A DNA stretch of 64,000 nt from Terriglobia bacterium (lineage in GTDB: Bacteria; Acidobacteriota; Terriglobia; Bryobacterales; Bryobacteraceae), in the NCBI GenBank assembly GCA_020073305.1, contig JAIQFK010000008.1:124001-188000 (forward strand), in the 5' to 3' direction. The notes beneath the pieces were generated by a model. The model was not told the DNA's origin. It saw only the letters and a program-made list of their open reading frames with translations, and did no database searches. The stretch's first letter is position 1, and each line of letters opens with the position of its first letter. Of the stretch, positions 18,583-27,639 are shown piece after piece. The translations under genes were made by a program, and so were the position numbers.

Positions 18583-20493
18583 TTACGAGGCCTTCCGAAC
18601 GCCCGGGCGGCGAAGAATTGCCGGCCGCGCAGCGAGACGGCGCACACGTCCCTCCGCGCGTCCGAACAGCAGCCACTCCAGCAGCAGACCCAATCCACCA
18701 AGCACCGCCAGCACCTGCCACAGATCCCGGGAGAGACTGGCTGTTTCGCGGAAGACCGGCAGCCCCCGTCTGGCGCCGCCCGGCACTTCCCATTTGGAAT
18801 CCCACAACTCGGGGAGCGTGAGGGAGTAGACGGTTTCGCGCTCAGCGGCCAGCACGCGCACGGTTCCCGGGGTTCCCGAAAAGAATCGCAACGTACGGCC
18901 GCGCGTGGTAAACGGCACGGGAGAGCCATCCTGCTGCAACACGCGCACGCCCTCAGGACGGATATCGGGATCGAGTTGCATGGTCACCGTGCCCGCACTG
19001 CCGGCGGCAACCGCCGAGCGGCGGAAAAGTTCTGGCGCCATCCAGCGCAGAATATTGCCGAAGAGCAGGGGCGTGGCGAGTTCGTACCGCAGATCCGAAA
19101 GCCCCGGGTGGAAGCCGAAGACCACGGTCTTGTTCTTGCCGGCTCGCGCCACGATGACCGGACCTTCGCGTACCTGGCCGATCTTGATATCGTCGGGTGC
19201 GCTTTCGAATACATAGGTGGATCCCAGGCGCAGATCCTTGGCGCGAAGGCCCGCGCAGAGCGCATCGTCCGAACACCAGTGGTCGAAGGGCGCGCCTTCG
19301 AGCCGCGTGCGGACGGGGATGGGCGAAGCCCCGGCCGGCGGATCAATCCAGATGGCATCGCCTTTGGGAGGCTGCGGCGGCCGGAAGCGATCGAGGATGA
19401 CGAGTCCGTTGGTGGCCTCGGCGCGGTATTCTTCCACACGCCGGAACGTCGCGTTCACGTGCGGGATGGCCGTAACGGCTGGCCGTAGGAGGTCGGGCTC
19501 GTTGGAATATACCGTCAGATTGAGGCTGGGCAGGGGTGGAAGCTCGAGGATTGCATGATCGTCTTCGGGGAAGCGGTCATGCGGAAGCAGGGTCGCCTCC
19601 AGCAACCCGGCGGCGCGCGTCCGCCAGGCAAAGGCGATCTCGCGTTCCGAACCCGGCGGCACCGTGAACCGGTGGCCTCCGGCGGGAGTTCCCCCGAAAC
19701 GGAGCACCAGCGTCAGCGACTTCGGCGCCGTACCGTAGTTGCGAACCGAAGCATAGATGTCCCAGACTTCCGGATCCGCCGCCGACCTTCGCACGCCAAT
19801 CTTGCGCAGGCCGCAGTTGTCCGTCGCGTCCGAGGTTTCGAGCACGCGCAGATTCTTCGGCAACGGCGCGGAGATCAAGCGAGACTCAGCCGTCACGCGG
19901 CCGGGACCCACGTAGACAATCTCACCCGGGCGCCCGGAGCCGAGCGCCTGTGCCTGGCGCGCAAAGGCCAGCGCCTGCTCGATGTTCAAGGCCGTGGCGC
20001 CCGGCGTGGACCGTGCAATGGCCTGTTCCAGCTTGGCGCGGTTGGATTCAAAGGCGGTGGCCGGCAGGGTCAGAGCGTCGGCCCGCACCAGCATCACATG
20101 TTCCGATGCCGGAACGGTCCTCACATAGGCCATGGCTTTCTCGCGCGCCTCGTCCATCAGCGTCCGGCTTCCGTTTGCGGCGGACATCCAGGCGGAAGTA
20201 TCCAGGATCAGCACATGATCGCGCGGCGTGGCCATCGGCGCGCCGAACCGCAATTGCGCAATCGCCAGCAGAAGAAGCAGCATACTCACAAGCTGCAGGA
20301 TGAGCGAAAGCGGCTGCTGAATTCTCTTGCGCTTGTGTACCGCAGGCGGTTGCTCCGACGCTACCCAAAACCGCAGGGTGGCCACCACCTGCTTTCGCCG
20401 CGAGCGCCCCAGCAGGTAGAGCAGCACCATGGTTACGGAGACGGCGCCGAACAGAGTCAGGAACTGCACCAGGGAGAGGTTGAGGAAATACAT
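18583..20493 (-). CDS. BatA-like membrane protein with VWA domain
   Basis: A 636-residue protein. The N-terminus (two membrane helices near 9-28 and 62-82 around a basic loop) matches the BatA N-terminal domain. A VWA-type fold follows, but its metal site reads LDTSAWM, with Trp in place of the second serine of DxSxS, so metal-dependent adhesion may be lost here while the downstream partner keeps it. The middle is beta-rich extracytoplasmic sequence and a membrane helix lies near 595-612. It ends one base before the next gene starts and begins one base after the DUF58 stop, so the operon is very compact. Confidence 0.82.
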   Translation of the reverse strand: MYFLNLSLVQFLTLFGAVSVTMVLLYLLGRSRRKQVVATLRFWVASEQPPAVHKRKRIQQPLSLILQLVSMLLLLLAIAQLRFGAPMATPRDHVLILDTSAWMSAANGSRTLMDEAREKAMAYVRTVPASEHVMLVRADALTLPATAFESNRAKLEQAIARSTPGATALNIEQALAFARQAQALGSGRPGEIVYVGPGRVTAESRLISAPLPKNLRVLETSDATDNCGLRKIGVRRSAADPEVWDIYASVRNYGTAPKSLTLVLRFGGTPAGGHRFTVPPGSEREIAFAWRTRAAGLLEATLLPHDRFPEDDHAILELPPLPSLNLTVYSNEPDLLRPAVTAIPHVNATFRRVEEYRAEATNGLVILDRFRPPQPPKGDAIWIDPPAGASPIPVRTRLEGAPFDHWCSDDALCAGLRAKDLRLGSTYVFESAPDDIKIGQVREGPVIVARAGKNKTVVFGFHPGLSDLRYELATPLLFGNILRWMAPELFRRSAVAAGSAGTVTMQLDPDIRPEGVRVLQQDGSPVPFTTRGRTLRFFSGTPGTVRVLAAERETVYSLTLPELWDSKWEVPGGARRGLPVFRETASLSRDLWQVLAVLGGLGLLLEWLLFGRAEGRVRRLAARPAILRRPGVRKAS

Positions 20494-20494
20494 T

Positions 20495-21379
20495 TCAGGC
20501 GATCACTCGCGAGCGCACCAGCGAGCCGAAGATAATGTCCTCGATCGGCATGGCGGTGGAGATGCCCACGTAACGGCCCCCGTTGCGCATGGCAACCTGT
20601 TGGAGGCTGCCCGCATAGGCATCGAATGCGCGCGTGTACTGTTGACGCGCGCTCTCGTCGAACTGTAAGCGGAGCCGCGTTTCGGTCTCGGCGTCCACCA
20701 GGTCCAGATCTCCCACCCAGGGAGGGATCCGGTCTTCCTCGGACCAGACCTGGGCCAGCAGCAACTCGTGGCCGAATTCGGCCAAGTGCTGCAGCGGCCG
20801 CTCGCAGTCGCTGTCGTCCAGGAAGTCGGAAATGATGATCAGCAGCCCGCGCTGAGCATGCGCGGAGATGAACTGGCGAGCTACCTCGAGGAAGTTTGTC
20901 CGGCCCTCCGTCTGCAAGCCGTTCAGGTACTCCATCACCGGGCTGAAGCGGTGACGGCCCCCGCCGCAGCGAATGCCTTCGCCCAGGCGGGAACTGAAGG
21001 GCTGCAGCGTGATGGTGTCGAGCCGGACCAGGCCCACGTAGCACAGCGCCGCGGCCAGCTTGCGCGCGTAAACGTACTTGAGGCCGCCCTCCGAGTTCAT
21101 GGATTCGCTGGTGTCAACCAGCATGCGCACGGGAACGCGCGGTTCGACTTGAAACATCTTCAGAAAGAGTTTCTCGAGCCGCAGATAGGCGCGCCAGTTC
21201 ACGGCACGCAGATCGTCGCCGTGATGGAAATGGCGATGATCGAGAAATTCCTGGCCGCCTCCCGCGAAGCGTGAGCTGTTGTGGCCGCCCACCAGGCCGT
21301 TGAAGGATTTTTGCCAATGAATGGTCAGGCGCTCCAGTTTCTCCAGAAACTGGCGTTCGAGCAGAGGGCCGGGGGGCAT
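20495..21379 (-). CDS. DUF58 domain protein (MoxR-associated)
   Basis: A 294-residue cytoplasmic protein. The DUF58 hallmark is clear at residues 40-75: FAGGGQEFLDHRHFHHGDDLRAVNWRAYLRLEKLFLK in outline. After it, MLVDTSESMNSE gives a complete DxSxS metal site of a VWA-like fold. Such proteins regularly sit between MoxR ATPases and VWA membrane proteins and are thought to be substrates or adaptors of the ATPase. The gene starts 7 bases after the moxR stop and ends one base before the BatA-like gene. Function beyond this is unknown. Confidence 0.88.
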   Translation of the reverse strand: MPPGPLLERQFLEKLERLTIHWQKSFNGLVGGHNSSRFAGGGQEFLDHRHFHHGDDLRAVNWRAYLRLEKLFLKMFQVEPRVPVRMLVDTSESMNSEGGLKYVYARKLAAALCYVGLVRLDTITLQPFSSRLGEGIRCGGGRHRFSPVMEYLNGLQTEGRTNFLEVARQFISAHAQRGLLIIISDFLDDSDCERPLQHLAEFGHELLLAQVWSEEDRIPPWVGDLDLVDAETETRLRLQFDESARQQYTRAFDAYAGSLQQVAMRNGGRYVGISTAMPIEDIIFGSLVRSRVIA

Positions 21380-21386
21380 GGCAAGC

Positions 21387-22400
21387 CTACGCGGTGGAAG
21401 CCACCGAGGTCACGCCCCGGATGATGGTGCTCAAGATGGAATCGGGGGTTTGTCCTTCCGCATGGCCGTCGAAATTGAGGATGATGCGGTGGCGCAGCAC
21501 GGATGGCGCCACGGCCTCGACATCCTCCACGCTGAGGTGATAGCGTCCGCGCATGAGGGCGCGCACGCGCCCGCATTCGACCAGGGCCTGTGCGCCTCGG
21601 GGCGAACTGCCGTAGCGGATATATTTCTTCGACAGCTCATGCGCTTCCGCCTGTTCGGGCTGCGTGGCCATCACCAGTTGGATGGCCAGTTCCTGAACGT
21701 GCGGCGCGACCAGAACGTCGCGGCACACCGAGCGTACTTCGAGGATGGCGTCGCGGTCCAGCACGGGCCGCACCTGCTCCTCCTGGGCCTGGATGGTGCG
21801 CTCCACGATGCGGTTCAGCTCGTCCCGGGACGGGTACCGAACCAGAACCTTCATGAGAAAGCGGTCGAGCTGCGCCTCGGGCAGGGGATAGGTGCCCTCC
21901 ATTTCGATGGGATTCTGCGTCGCCATCACCAGGAAGGGAGCTTCCAGCTCGTGGGTATTGTTGCCGCTGGTGACCGTGCGCTCCTGCATAGCCTCGAGCA
22001 GCGCCGACTGCGTCTTGGGAGTGGCGCGATTGATCTCATCGGCGAGCACGAGATGCGCGAAAATCGGCCCCGGCTGGAAGCGAAGCGATTTCGAGCCGCG
22101 CTCGTTGGTTTCGATGATCATGCTGCCGACGATGTCGGCGGGCATCAGGTCCGGCGTGAACTGAATACGTGAATATTTGAGTTGCAGCGCGCGCGCCATG
22201 GTGCGCAGCAGAGTGGTTTTGCCCAACCCGGGCACGCCTTCCAGCAACACATGGCCCGCCGCGACCAGGCAGATCAGGACGCTCTCCACCACGTCCTGCT
22301 GGCCGACAATCACCTTGGCGATCTCGTAGCGAACCTCGTTCAGCCGGGAGACAGCCTGTTCGAGCCGCGTGTCCGATCCCACGATCTTATTGTAGTTCAT
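21387..22400 (-). CDS. MoxR-family AAA+ ATPase
   Basis: A 337-residue AAA+ protein. Walker A (LLEGVPGLGKTTLL, near residues 53-66), Walker B (LVLADEINRATPKTQSALLEAMQE), sensor 1 (FLVMATQNPIEMEGTYPLPEAQLDRFLMK in outline) and the arginine-rich C-terminal lid (YGSSPRGAQALV) are present. MoxR ATPases act as chaperones for VWA-containing proteins, here the three genes downstream. It is first in the operon; the 123-base upstream spacer contains a 14-base perfect palindrome. Confidence 0.92.
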   Translation of the reverse strand: MNYNKIVGSDTRLEQAVSRLNEVRYEIAKVIVGQQDVVESVLICLVAAGHVLLEGVPGLGKTTLLRTMARALQLKYSRIQFTPDLMPADIVGSMIIETNERGSKSLRFQPGPIFAHLVLADEINRATPKTQSALLEAMQERTVTSGNNTHELEAPFLVMATQNPIEMEGTYPLPEAQLDRFLMKVLVRYPSRDELNRIVERTIQAQEEQVRPVLDRDAILEVRSVCRDVLVAPHVQELAIQLVMATQPEQAEAHELSKKYIRYGSSPRGAQALVECGRVRALMRGRYHLSVEDVEAVAPSVLRHRIILNFDGHAEGQTPDSILSTIIRGVTSVASTA

Positions 22401-22523
22401 TGAACCAAGGGGTTCGGCTGGAAACGGCCTGCGATCGGCCTACCCGGTGCGGAGAGCTCTCCGATCGTCTATCGGCTGCCCCGGGGAGGCGGGCCAGTCA
22501 GGGCGGGATGGCTGCGACCTTTC
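22401..22523. promoter_or_regulatory. Upstream region of the moxR operon with a perfect palindrome
   Basis: This spacer separates the aminotransferase stop from the moxR start on the same strand. CGGAGAGCTCTCCG at 22450-22463 is a 14-base perfect palindrome lying about 50 bases before the moxR ATG. It could be an operator or part of a weak terminator; no T-run follows. No gene is seen. Confidence 0.35.
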
Positions 22524-23639
22524 TTACGCCTTGTAAACGCCCCAGAAGACGGTGCGGAATTTCGCCATGTCGCTGTCGGTTCCGATCGTGACCCGGAGGA
22601 AGTTATTCATCGGCGGGAAAGGCCGGCCCACGGCCACGCCTTTGGGCGGCATCGCGGAGATAAACTCTCTCGCGTCACGGCCTACATCGATCATCACGAA
22701 ATTCCCCTGGGGCTCGATGTACGGCACGCCGCGCTCGCGCATCCACTCGCAGAGCTCGCGCCGGACGCGGACGAATTTCGCACGCCGCTCGGGAATCAGG
22801 GTCTTCGATTCCGCCAGGGCCGCGAGCACCGCGCGCACCGTAACAATGGAAATCACGTTATTGCGAAACGGGGCCATTCGTGCGATCAGTTCCGGCGACG
22901 CGCAGGCAAAGCCCGCGCGCAGGCCCGCCATGCCATAGATTTTCGAGAAAGTACGCGTGACGATGACATTCTTGCCCTGGCGCACGTAGGCGAGCCCGCT
23001 TTCGAAATCCGGCGAATCGGCGAAGTGCGCGTACGCTTCGTCAATCAGCACCATGGTTTTCGGCGGCAGGTTGTCGATCATCCATGCGAGATCCTTCTTC
23101 GGCGTGATGGAGGACGTGGGATTGTTCGGATTGCAAAGATAGATCACGCCGCCTCCCGCTTTCTCGGCTTGCGCGACGAGCTGCTTGACATCCGGCGCAT
23201 ACGGCGGCTCAAGCGGCACCTGAAGGACTTCGCGGCCGAGCCCCCGGCGAGCGAGTTCCACGGGACCCTCGTAAGTCGGAGCGACGGTGATCAGGGGGCA
23301 AGTGGTCGAGGTGAAGGCGTCCATCGCGGCATGCAGCACTTCGCTCGATCCGGCTCCGATCAGTATCTGTTCCGGCGTGAGATCCTCGCTGTGCGCCAGC
23401 GTTTCATAGAATGCGCGAAATTCCTGATAGTGGTATCGCCCGCCCTCAGCGAGAACCTTGGTCATGGCTTCGATGGAAGAACGCGGAGGCCCGTCCGGAT
23501 TCTCGTTGGCGTTGAGCCAGACCATATCGTCCGGCAGATTGCCTTGGATAGCAGCGCGCTGCGCATACGCCGCCTCGGGTAGCATTCGACCGGCCCATGC
23601 GGCTAGTCCGACCCCTGCGAAACCCCTACGAGTCAGCAT
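22524..23639 (-). CDS. Exported (Tat-type) HisC-like PLP aminotransferase
   Basis: A 371-residue class I/II aminotransferase. The first 27 residues (MLTRRGFAGVGLAAW, ending EAAYAQ) form a Tat-type signal with twin Arg and an Ala-x-Ala-like cleavage site. The mature part has LNANENPDGPP, CNPNNPTSS, IDEAYAHFAD and the PLP-lysine motif TRTFSKIYGMAGLRAGF, as in histidinol-phosphate aminotransferases. Tat export suits an enzyme that must fold around its cofactor before secretion. Biosynthetic HisC is normally cytoplasmic, so this copy probably has another substrate. No other his gene is nearby. Confidence 0.83.
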   Translation of the reverse strand: MLTRRGFAGVGLAAWAGRMLPEAAYAQRAAIQGNLPDDMVWLNANENPDGPPRSSIEAMTKVLAEGGRYHYQEFRAFYETLAHSEDLTPEQILIGAGSSEVLHAAMDAFTSTTCPLITVAPTYEGPVELARRGLGREVLQVPLEPPYAPDVKQLVAQAEKAGGGVIYLCNPNNPTSSITPKKDLAWMIDNLPPKTMVLIDEAYAHFADSPDFESGLAYVRQGKNVIVTRTFSKIYGMAGLRAGFACASPELIARMAPFRNNVISIVTVRAVLAALAESKTLIPERRAKFVRVRRELCEWMRERGVPYIEPQGNFVMIDVGRDAREFISAMPPKGVAVGRPFPPMNNFLRVTIGTDSDMAKFRTVFWGVYKA

Positions 23640-23778
23640 AGTTTCACCTCATCGCGGTCATCATAACATCCGATAGCATTGCGCCGCAGACACGCCAGCC
23701 CCATCCTGAAAGAGTGATTGCATCCGCCGTCACCAGGGTCCAGGTGTAGGCCTCGATACTGCTTCAGGAGAGGGAATC

Positions 23779-25851
23779 GTGAAGAAAATCGCATTCGCGC
23801 TGCTTCTTGCCGGGCAACTTTTACTTGCGGATTCTCAAAACGTTCGCGTGGTGAACGGCGCTTCGTTCATGCAAGCCAGTAGTCTGACGCCCGGCTCGAT
23901 CATCTCGATTCTTGCGGTAACCAGCCCGGGTCTTACCAACAGCACCGCCGTTGCGTCGGATTTCTCGAACCCGCCACACACGCTTGGCGGTGTGACGGTG
24001 ACCGCCGGCACCACTACCCTGCCGCTGTTTTTTGTCAGCGCGGTGCAGATCAACACCCGGCTTGACCCGGCCATTCCAGCCGGGCCGGTAACGTTGACCA
24101 TCCAGTCGCCCACAGGAACCTTCACCAAAAATCTGGTTCTCTCGAAGTATTCGCCTCCCGGAGTTTTTTCCCTATTCGGTTCCGGCACCCGGGACGGGGC
24201 GATCCAGAATGCAGTGACCTACCACATCGGCCCCTACACCACGACGACCAATGGTCAGCCTACTTACCTTTCCATCTATACCAGCGGACTGGATCTCACG
24301 GCCCAGCCGGCGGTCACCATCGGCGGCGTCAGCGTTCCCATTCAGTTTTACGGAGCGGCGCCCTGCTGTCCGGCGCTGCAGCAAATCAATGTGCAGTTGA
24401 CGCCCGATCTTGCCGGGGCGGGCCGGGTGGAAGTCGCGGTGACTGCCAACGGCATGACCAGCAATATCACTGAAGTCGTGATTCTTCCCAATCCGGGCCA
24501 GGGTCCATTCCCGCCGAGCGGCGAGAACCAGGCACGGTACCGTGAGATCTCAAGCGTCGCCTGGATTCCGAACACGGGACTGGCGCTGGTTACCGACGAA
24601 AACGATGACGTGGTGCGCCTGGTAGATATTAAATCGCGCAAGGTAGTGCGCACCATCACACTTCCGGAAGGATCGCAGCCGGTCTCCGTTGCCGCGAGCG
24701 GCGTGGCCGTAGTTGCTGAACGAATGCGCGGCAAGATCGCTATTATCGATCTTCTGGCGTATAGCGTGATTGCGGAAGTGGCGGTCGGCGGCGCTCCGGT
24801 CAGTGTCGCGCTGGCGGGGAATCTCGCGGTGGTGGTGAATCAGGACAGTGACACCAGCAGCGTGTCAGCCGTGGATCTGACGACTCACGGCGTGAAGAAC
24901 GTCGGCATCGCCCGCGGAGCCCGCGGGATTGCGGTCGACAGCGGCGCAAACCGGGCGTACGTAACCAACGAGGATGCCGGAACCATCAGCGTGATCGATC
25001 TGACACACTTCACGGCAACGCCCGCTACGATTTCGCTCCCATTGCATGCGCGCCCCGCTTCGATTCAACTCGCTCTTCCGGCGGGCCCGCTGGTGGTAAC
25101 CGAGCCGAGCTCCGGACAGATCCTGCTGGTGCCCACGGGCGGTGGCGCACCGATCGTGGCACAGGCGAACCCGGACGGCAAAGGCCCCAGCGACGTGGCC
25201 ATCGTCGGCAACACGCTCTACTTCGGCAATCAGGCGGGCGGATCGCTAACCGTAATCGAGCCGATTTCCAATATCGGATCGCACACGCCACCCACCATTA
25301 CAAGCGTGCCGATCGATCTGGGCGTGCGCTCCTTCGCGATGGACACTCAAGACAAGCTGTTGCTCACCGTCTGTCAGGGGAGCGGCAAGCTTGCCTTCAT
25401 CGACCTGAACACCAGCCAGGTTATCGACTGGGTGGATGCGGTGCGCGGCGAACTGGAGGCCGTTGCGAAGAATGATCACAGTGACCGGCTGACGGCTGCC
25501 AACAGCCCGAAGCTCATCAATTTCAGCCCGACGGCTGGACACGGGAACTCAACCATTTCGCTCTCGATCACGGGCACCAACCTGACCGGCGCGACCGATC
25601 TGGCTTTCGTCAGCCCCGCCACCGTGTTTCCTCACGCACCGTGGGAGGACGGCGAGTATGGGCAGGGCGCGAACGATCCGAATTTCCAAATCAGCAACGT
25701 GCAAGTGAATGCTGCCGGTACCCAGTTGACGGCCGCGGTCACGGTGGGCGCCGGCGTCAAGTCAAACTCGCGCTACATATTGCGTGTGGGAACGCCGAAC
25801 GGGGATACGGGGATCACGCAGACGAATTTCAATGTTTTCCAGGTGAACTGA
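23779..25851 (+). CDS. Secreted YVTN beta-propeller protein with N-terminal TIGR03437-type domain
   Basis: A 690-residue secreted protein starting at a GTG (23779) with AGGAGAGGGA just upstream and a clear signal peptide. Residues 20-240 match the pattern of the Solibacter-type TIGR03437 domain (VVNGASF, LTPGSIISI, LGGVTVTAG, PLFFVSAVQIN, PPGVFSLFGSG, GAIQN, YTSGLD, VTIGGVSVPIQFYG). Residues 250-570 are 40-residue propeller repeats (NTGLALVTDENDDVVRLVDI, GANRAYVTNEDAGTISVIDL). A final IPT-like domain follows. The TIGR03437 module is usually C-terminal; here it is N-terminal. Role unknown, perhaps cell-surface binding. Confidence 0.82.
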   Translation: MKKIAFALLLAGQLLLADSQNVRVVNGASFMQASSLTPGSIISILAVTSPGLTNSTAVASDFSNPPHTLGGVTVTAGTTTLPLFFVSAVQINTRLDPAIPAGPVTLTIQSPTGTFTKNLVLSKYSPPGVFSLFGSGTRDGAIQNAVTYHIGPYTTTTNGQPTYLSIYTSGLDLTAQPAVTIGGVSVPIQFYGAAPCCPALQQINVQLTPDLAGAGRVEVAVTANGMTSNITEVVILPNPGQGPFPPSGENQARYREISSVAWIPNTGLALVTDENDDVVRLVDIKSRKVVRTITLPEGSQPVSVAASGVAVVAERMRGKIAIIDLLAYSVIAEVAVGGAPVSVALAGNLAVVVNQDSDTSSVSAVDLTTHGVKNVGIARGARGIAVDSGANRAYVTNEDAGTISVIDLTHFTATPATISLPLHARPASIQLALPAGPLVVTEPSSGQILLVPTGGGAPIVAQANPDGKGPSDVAIVGNTLYFGNQAGGSLTVIEPISNIGSHTPPTITSVPIDLGVRSFAMDTQDKLLLTVCQGSGKLAFIDLNTSQVIDWVDAVRGELEAVAKNDHSDRLTAANSPKLINFSPTAGHGNSTISLSITGTNLTGATDLAFVSPATVFPHAPWEDGEYGQGANDPNFQISNVQVNAAGTQLTAAVTVGAGVKSNSRYILRVGTPNGDTGITQTNFNVFQVN

Positions 25852-25862
25852 CACCTTCCCGG

Positions 25863-27254
25863 CTATGACTTGCGCCCGATGATGGCGTAGTCCAGCCCGC
25901 CGAAGAACGTGTTGCGGAATTCCTCCGGCAGCCCGGCGAGCGATGGAAATGATTCCAAGGCGGGAGAAAGGTCGTGCCTCTCCACGTTGCCGATCCCACA
26001 TTCCTGCATGTAAAAGGCGAGCAGCGCATACGGTACGGGCCGTGTGTGCGTCGGATCGAGGTAGAAGTGCGTGGCGAAGATGGCGAGGCACGCCGGGTTG
26101 GGTGTTTCGATTGCGAGCACGCCGCCTTTCACCAGCTTCCGCGCGGCCAGACGGATCATCTCGGGAACACGGTCCGGCGGCAGGTGCTCCACCACCTGCG
26201 CGCTGAAAATGCCGTCCAGTGAGCCGTCATCCAGACCGTCCAGATAGACGAACAGGTCGGCGATTTCCGCGGCGAGGCCCTTGCCCCGGCAGAGATCTAC
26301 GGCTTCGGGGTTGAGGTCGATTCCACGCGCGGAAACGCCGGCGTCGCGCATCAGCTCCAGAAATTCGCCGCGGCCGCAGCCGATATCCAACACTTCCTTA
26401 CAACGGGCGAAGTAATCCAGGTAGAATTTCTGCCCGGATTTCACGTGATCTTCGGGCCCGCGAAAGCGCTCGGGAAAGCAGCCGAAATCAAGGGGGGGCA
26501 GCGGCTGCGCCGGCGAGGGCTCCGTCGTCTGGGCCGCTCCAGTCCGGTAGACGTGGGCCAGGCGTTGACGGATCACGCTCAACTCCGCGTGGATGAGCCT
26601 TTCAAATTCCGCGCGCACAAGTTGCAGGTCAGACCACAGCCGTTTCTGAACATCCACCGTCGTGCGATCGAGCGCGCCGAGATAATCGGAGTGCTGGGCC
26701 TTCACGATGTCACGGAAGTTACTCTCCATCACCGTCACGCGGTGTTGAAAGGAGACCTGCAGGTCGGCCACGCTGCGCAGAAACTGCATCTCATTATGCG
26801 CGACTTTCGTTTCCCATTCCGACCGCCACGCGGCCCAATGCGCCCGGATATCCTTGAGCTCCTGCACTTCACGCTGCAGCTCGACCGTGATGGCGAGCTG
26901 GCGATTCATTTCGTTCAGTGCATCCAAGGTGGCTTCCACGCAAGCCATGACTTCACGATTGAAAACCACTTGATCGCGGACGAACCAGTCGAGCCCGCGT
27001 GCGATGGCGTGCTTGGCCGTCTGGATCAGCGCGTTGAGGGCCCCCCCCCGCCTGGGATTGACGCTGCCGATGGCCGCGACTTTGGATTCGGCCGCATCGC
27101 GCGCGTGCACCAGAGGCAGCAGATCGGCCCCAGCGAACGGCGCGCCTCCCTCCGAAGCGCTGGGGTGCCGCGCGCGCACGCGTTCGCGAATCTCGCGAAC
27201 CAGTTCGGCGAGTTCCTCGGTCTTCAGCGCGTCGTTATTCGGTTCGGGCGCCAC
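25863..27254 (-). CDS. Class I SAM-dependent methyltransferase with long N-terminal coiled coil
   Basis: A 463-residue protein. Residues 90-240 are helical and coiled-coil-like (heptads through NREVMACVEATLDALNEMNR and following). The catalytic part starts near 265, with the SAM-binding motif VLDIGCGRGEFLELM and the post-I acidic residue in ARGIDLNPEAV; VVEHLPPDRVPEMIRLAARKLVKGG completes the fold. This coiled coil plus DIGCGRGEFL layout resembles polysaccharide-modifying methyltransferases of the WbdD kind, but no sugar genes are adjacent. Its start overlaps the queF 3' end by 20 bases. A run of nine G (coding strand, 27041-27049) interrupts the N-terminal third without breaking the frame. 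Confidence 0.78.
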   Translation of the reverse strand: MAPEPNNDALKTEELAELVREIRERVRARHPSASEGGAPFAGADLLPLVHARDAAESKVAAIGSVNPRRGGALNALIQTAKHAIARGLDWFVRDQVVFNREVMACVEATLDALNEMNRQLAITVELQREVQELKDIRAHWAAWRSEWETKVAHNEMQFLRSVADLQVSFQHRVTVMESNFRDIVKAQHSDYLGALDRTTVDVQKRLWSDLQLVRAEFERLIHAELSVIRQRLAHVYRTGAAQTTEPSPAQPLPPLDFGCFPERFRGPEDHVKSGQKFYLDYFARCKEVLDIGCGRGEFLELMRDAGVSARGIDLNPEAVDLCRGKGLAAEIADLFVYLDGLDDGSLDGIFSAQVVEHLPPDRVPEMIRLAARKLVKGGVLAIETPNPACLAIFATHFYLDPTHTRPVPYALLAFYMQECGIGNVERHDLSPALESFPSLAGLPEEFRNTFFGGLDYAIIGRKS

Positions 27255-27639
27255 GTTTTTTCGTCCAGGTTGCAGTCACTTTGGAATGGAGGCCGCCGCG
27301 CGGGGTAAACTCGCCGATCACGGTGGCCGAGACGGGTTGAGTTGCGGCTACTATGTCGCGCAAAAACCGGTTTACCACGTTCTCGTAGAAGATGCCCAGG
27401 TTGCGGTAGGCCAGCGCGTACATCTTAAGCGACTTCAGCTCCAGGCACTGTTTGTCCGGCGTGTAGCGCAGCGTGAGCTTGCCGAAATCCGGCAGGCCAG
27501 TCTTGGGGCACACCGAGGTGAACTCCGGAATCACGACTTCGATTTCGTAACCGGGGAACTGATTCGGCCAGGTTTCGATCTGCGGCAGCGGCGCATCGAT
27601 TCCCGCGCGCGCGTGTTCGTCGGTGTAAGCGCGCTTCAT
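27235..27639 (-). CDS. queF: NADPH-dependent 7-cyano-7-deazaguanine (preQ0) reductase, type I
   Basis: A 134-residue QueF that reduces preQ0 to preQ1 in queuosine synthesis. The T-fold motif FTSVCPKTGLPDFG holds the nucleophilic Cys near residue 44 and the catalytic Asp near 51, and CLELKSLKMYALAYRN is the family's NADPH-binding signature. Size is right for the short (type I) form. Its start overlaps the stop of the TIGR00300 gene (ATGA, 27636-27639), and its end overlaps the methyltransferase gene. Other que genes are not in the window. Confidence 0.93.
   Translation of the reverse strand: MKRAYTDEHARAGIDAPLPQIETWPNQFPGYEIEVVIPEFTSVCPKTGLPDFGKLTLRYTPDKQCLELKSLKMYALAYRNLGIFYENVVNRFLRDIVAATQPVSATVIGEFTPRGGLHSKVTATWTKKRGARTE

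Noticed and set aside
17572-19488. A 638-codon open frame on the plus strand
   Set aside because: It is antisense to the two VWA genes and shows no recognisable family.
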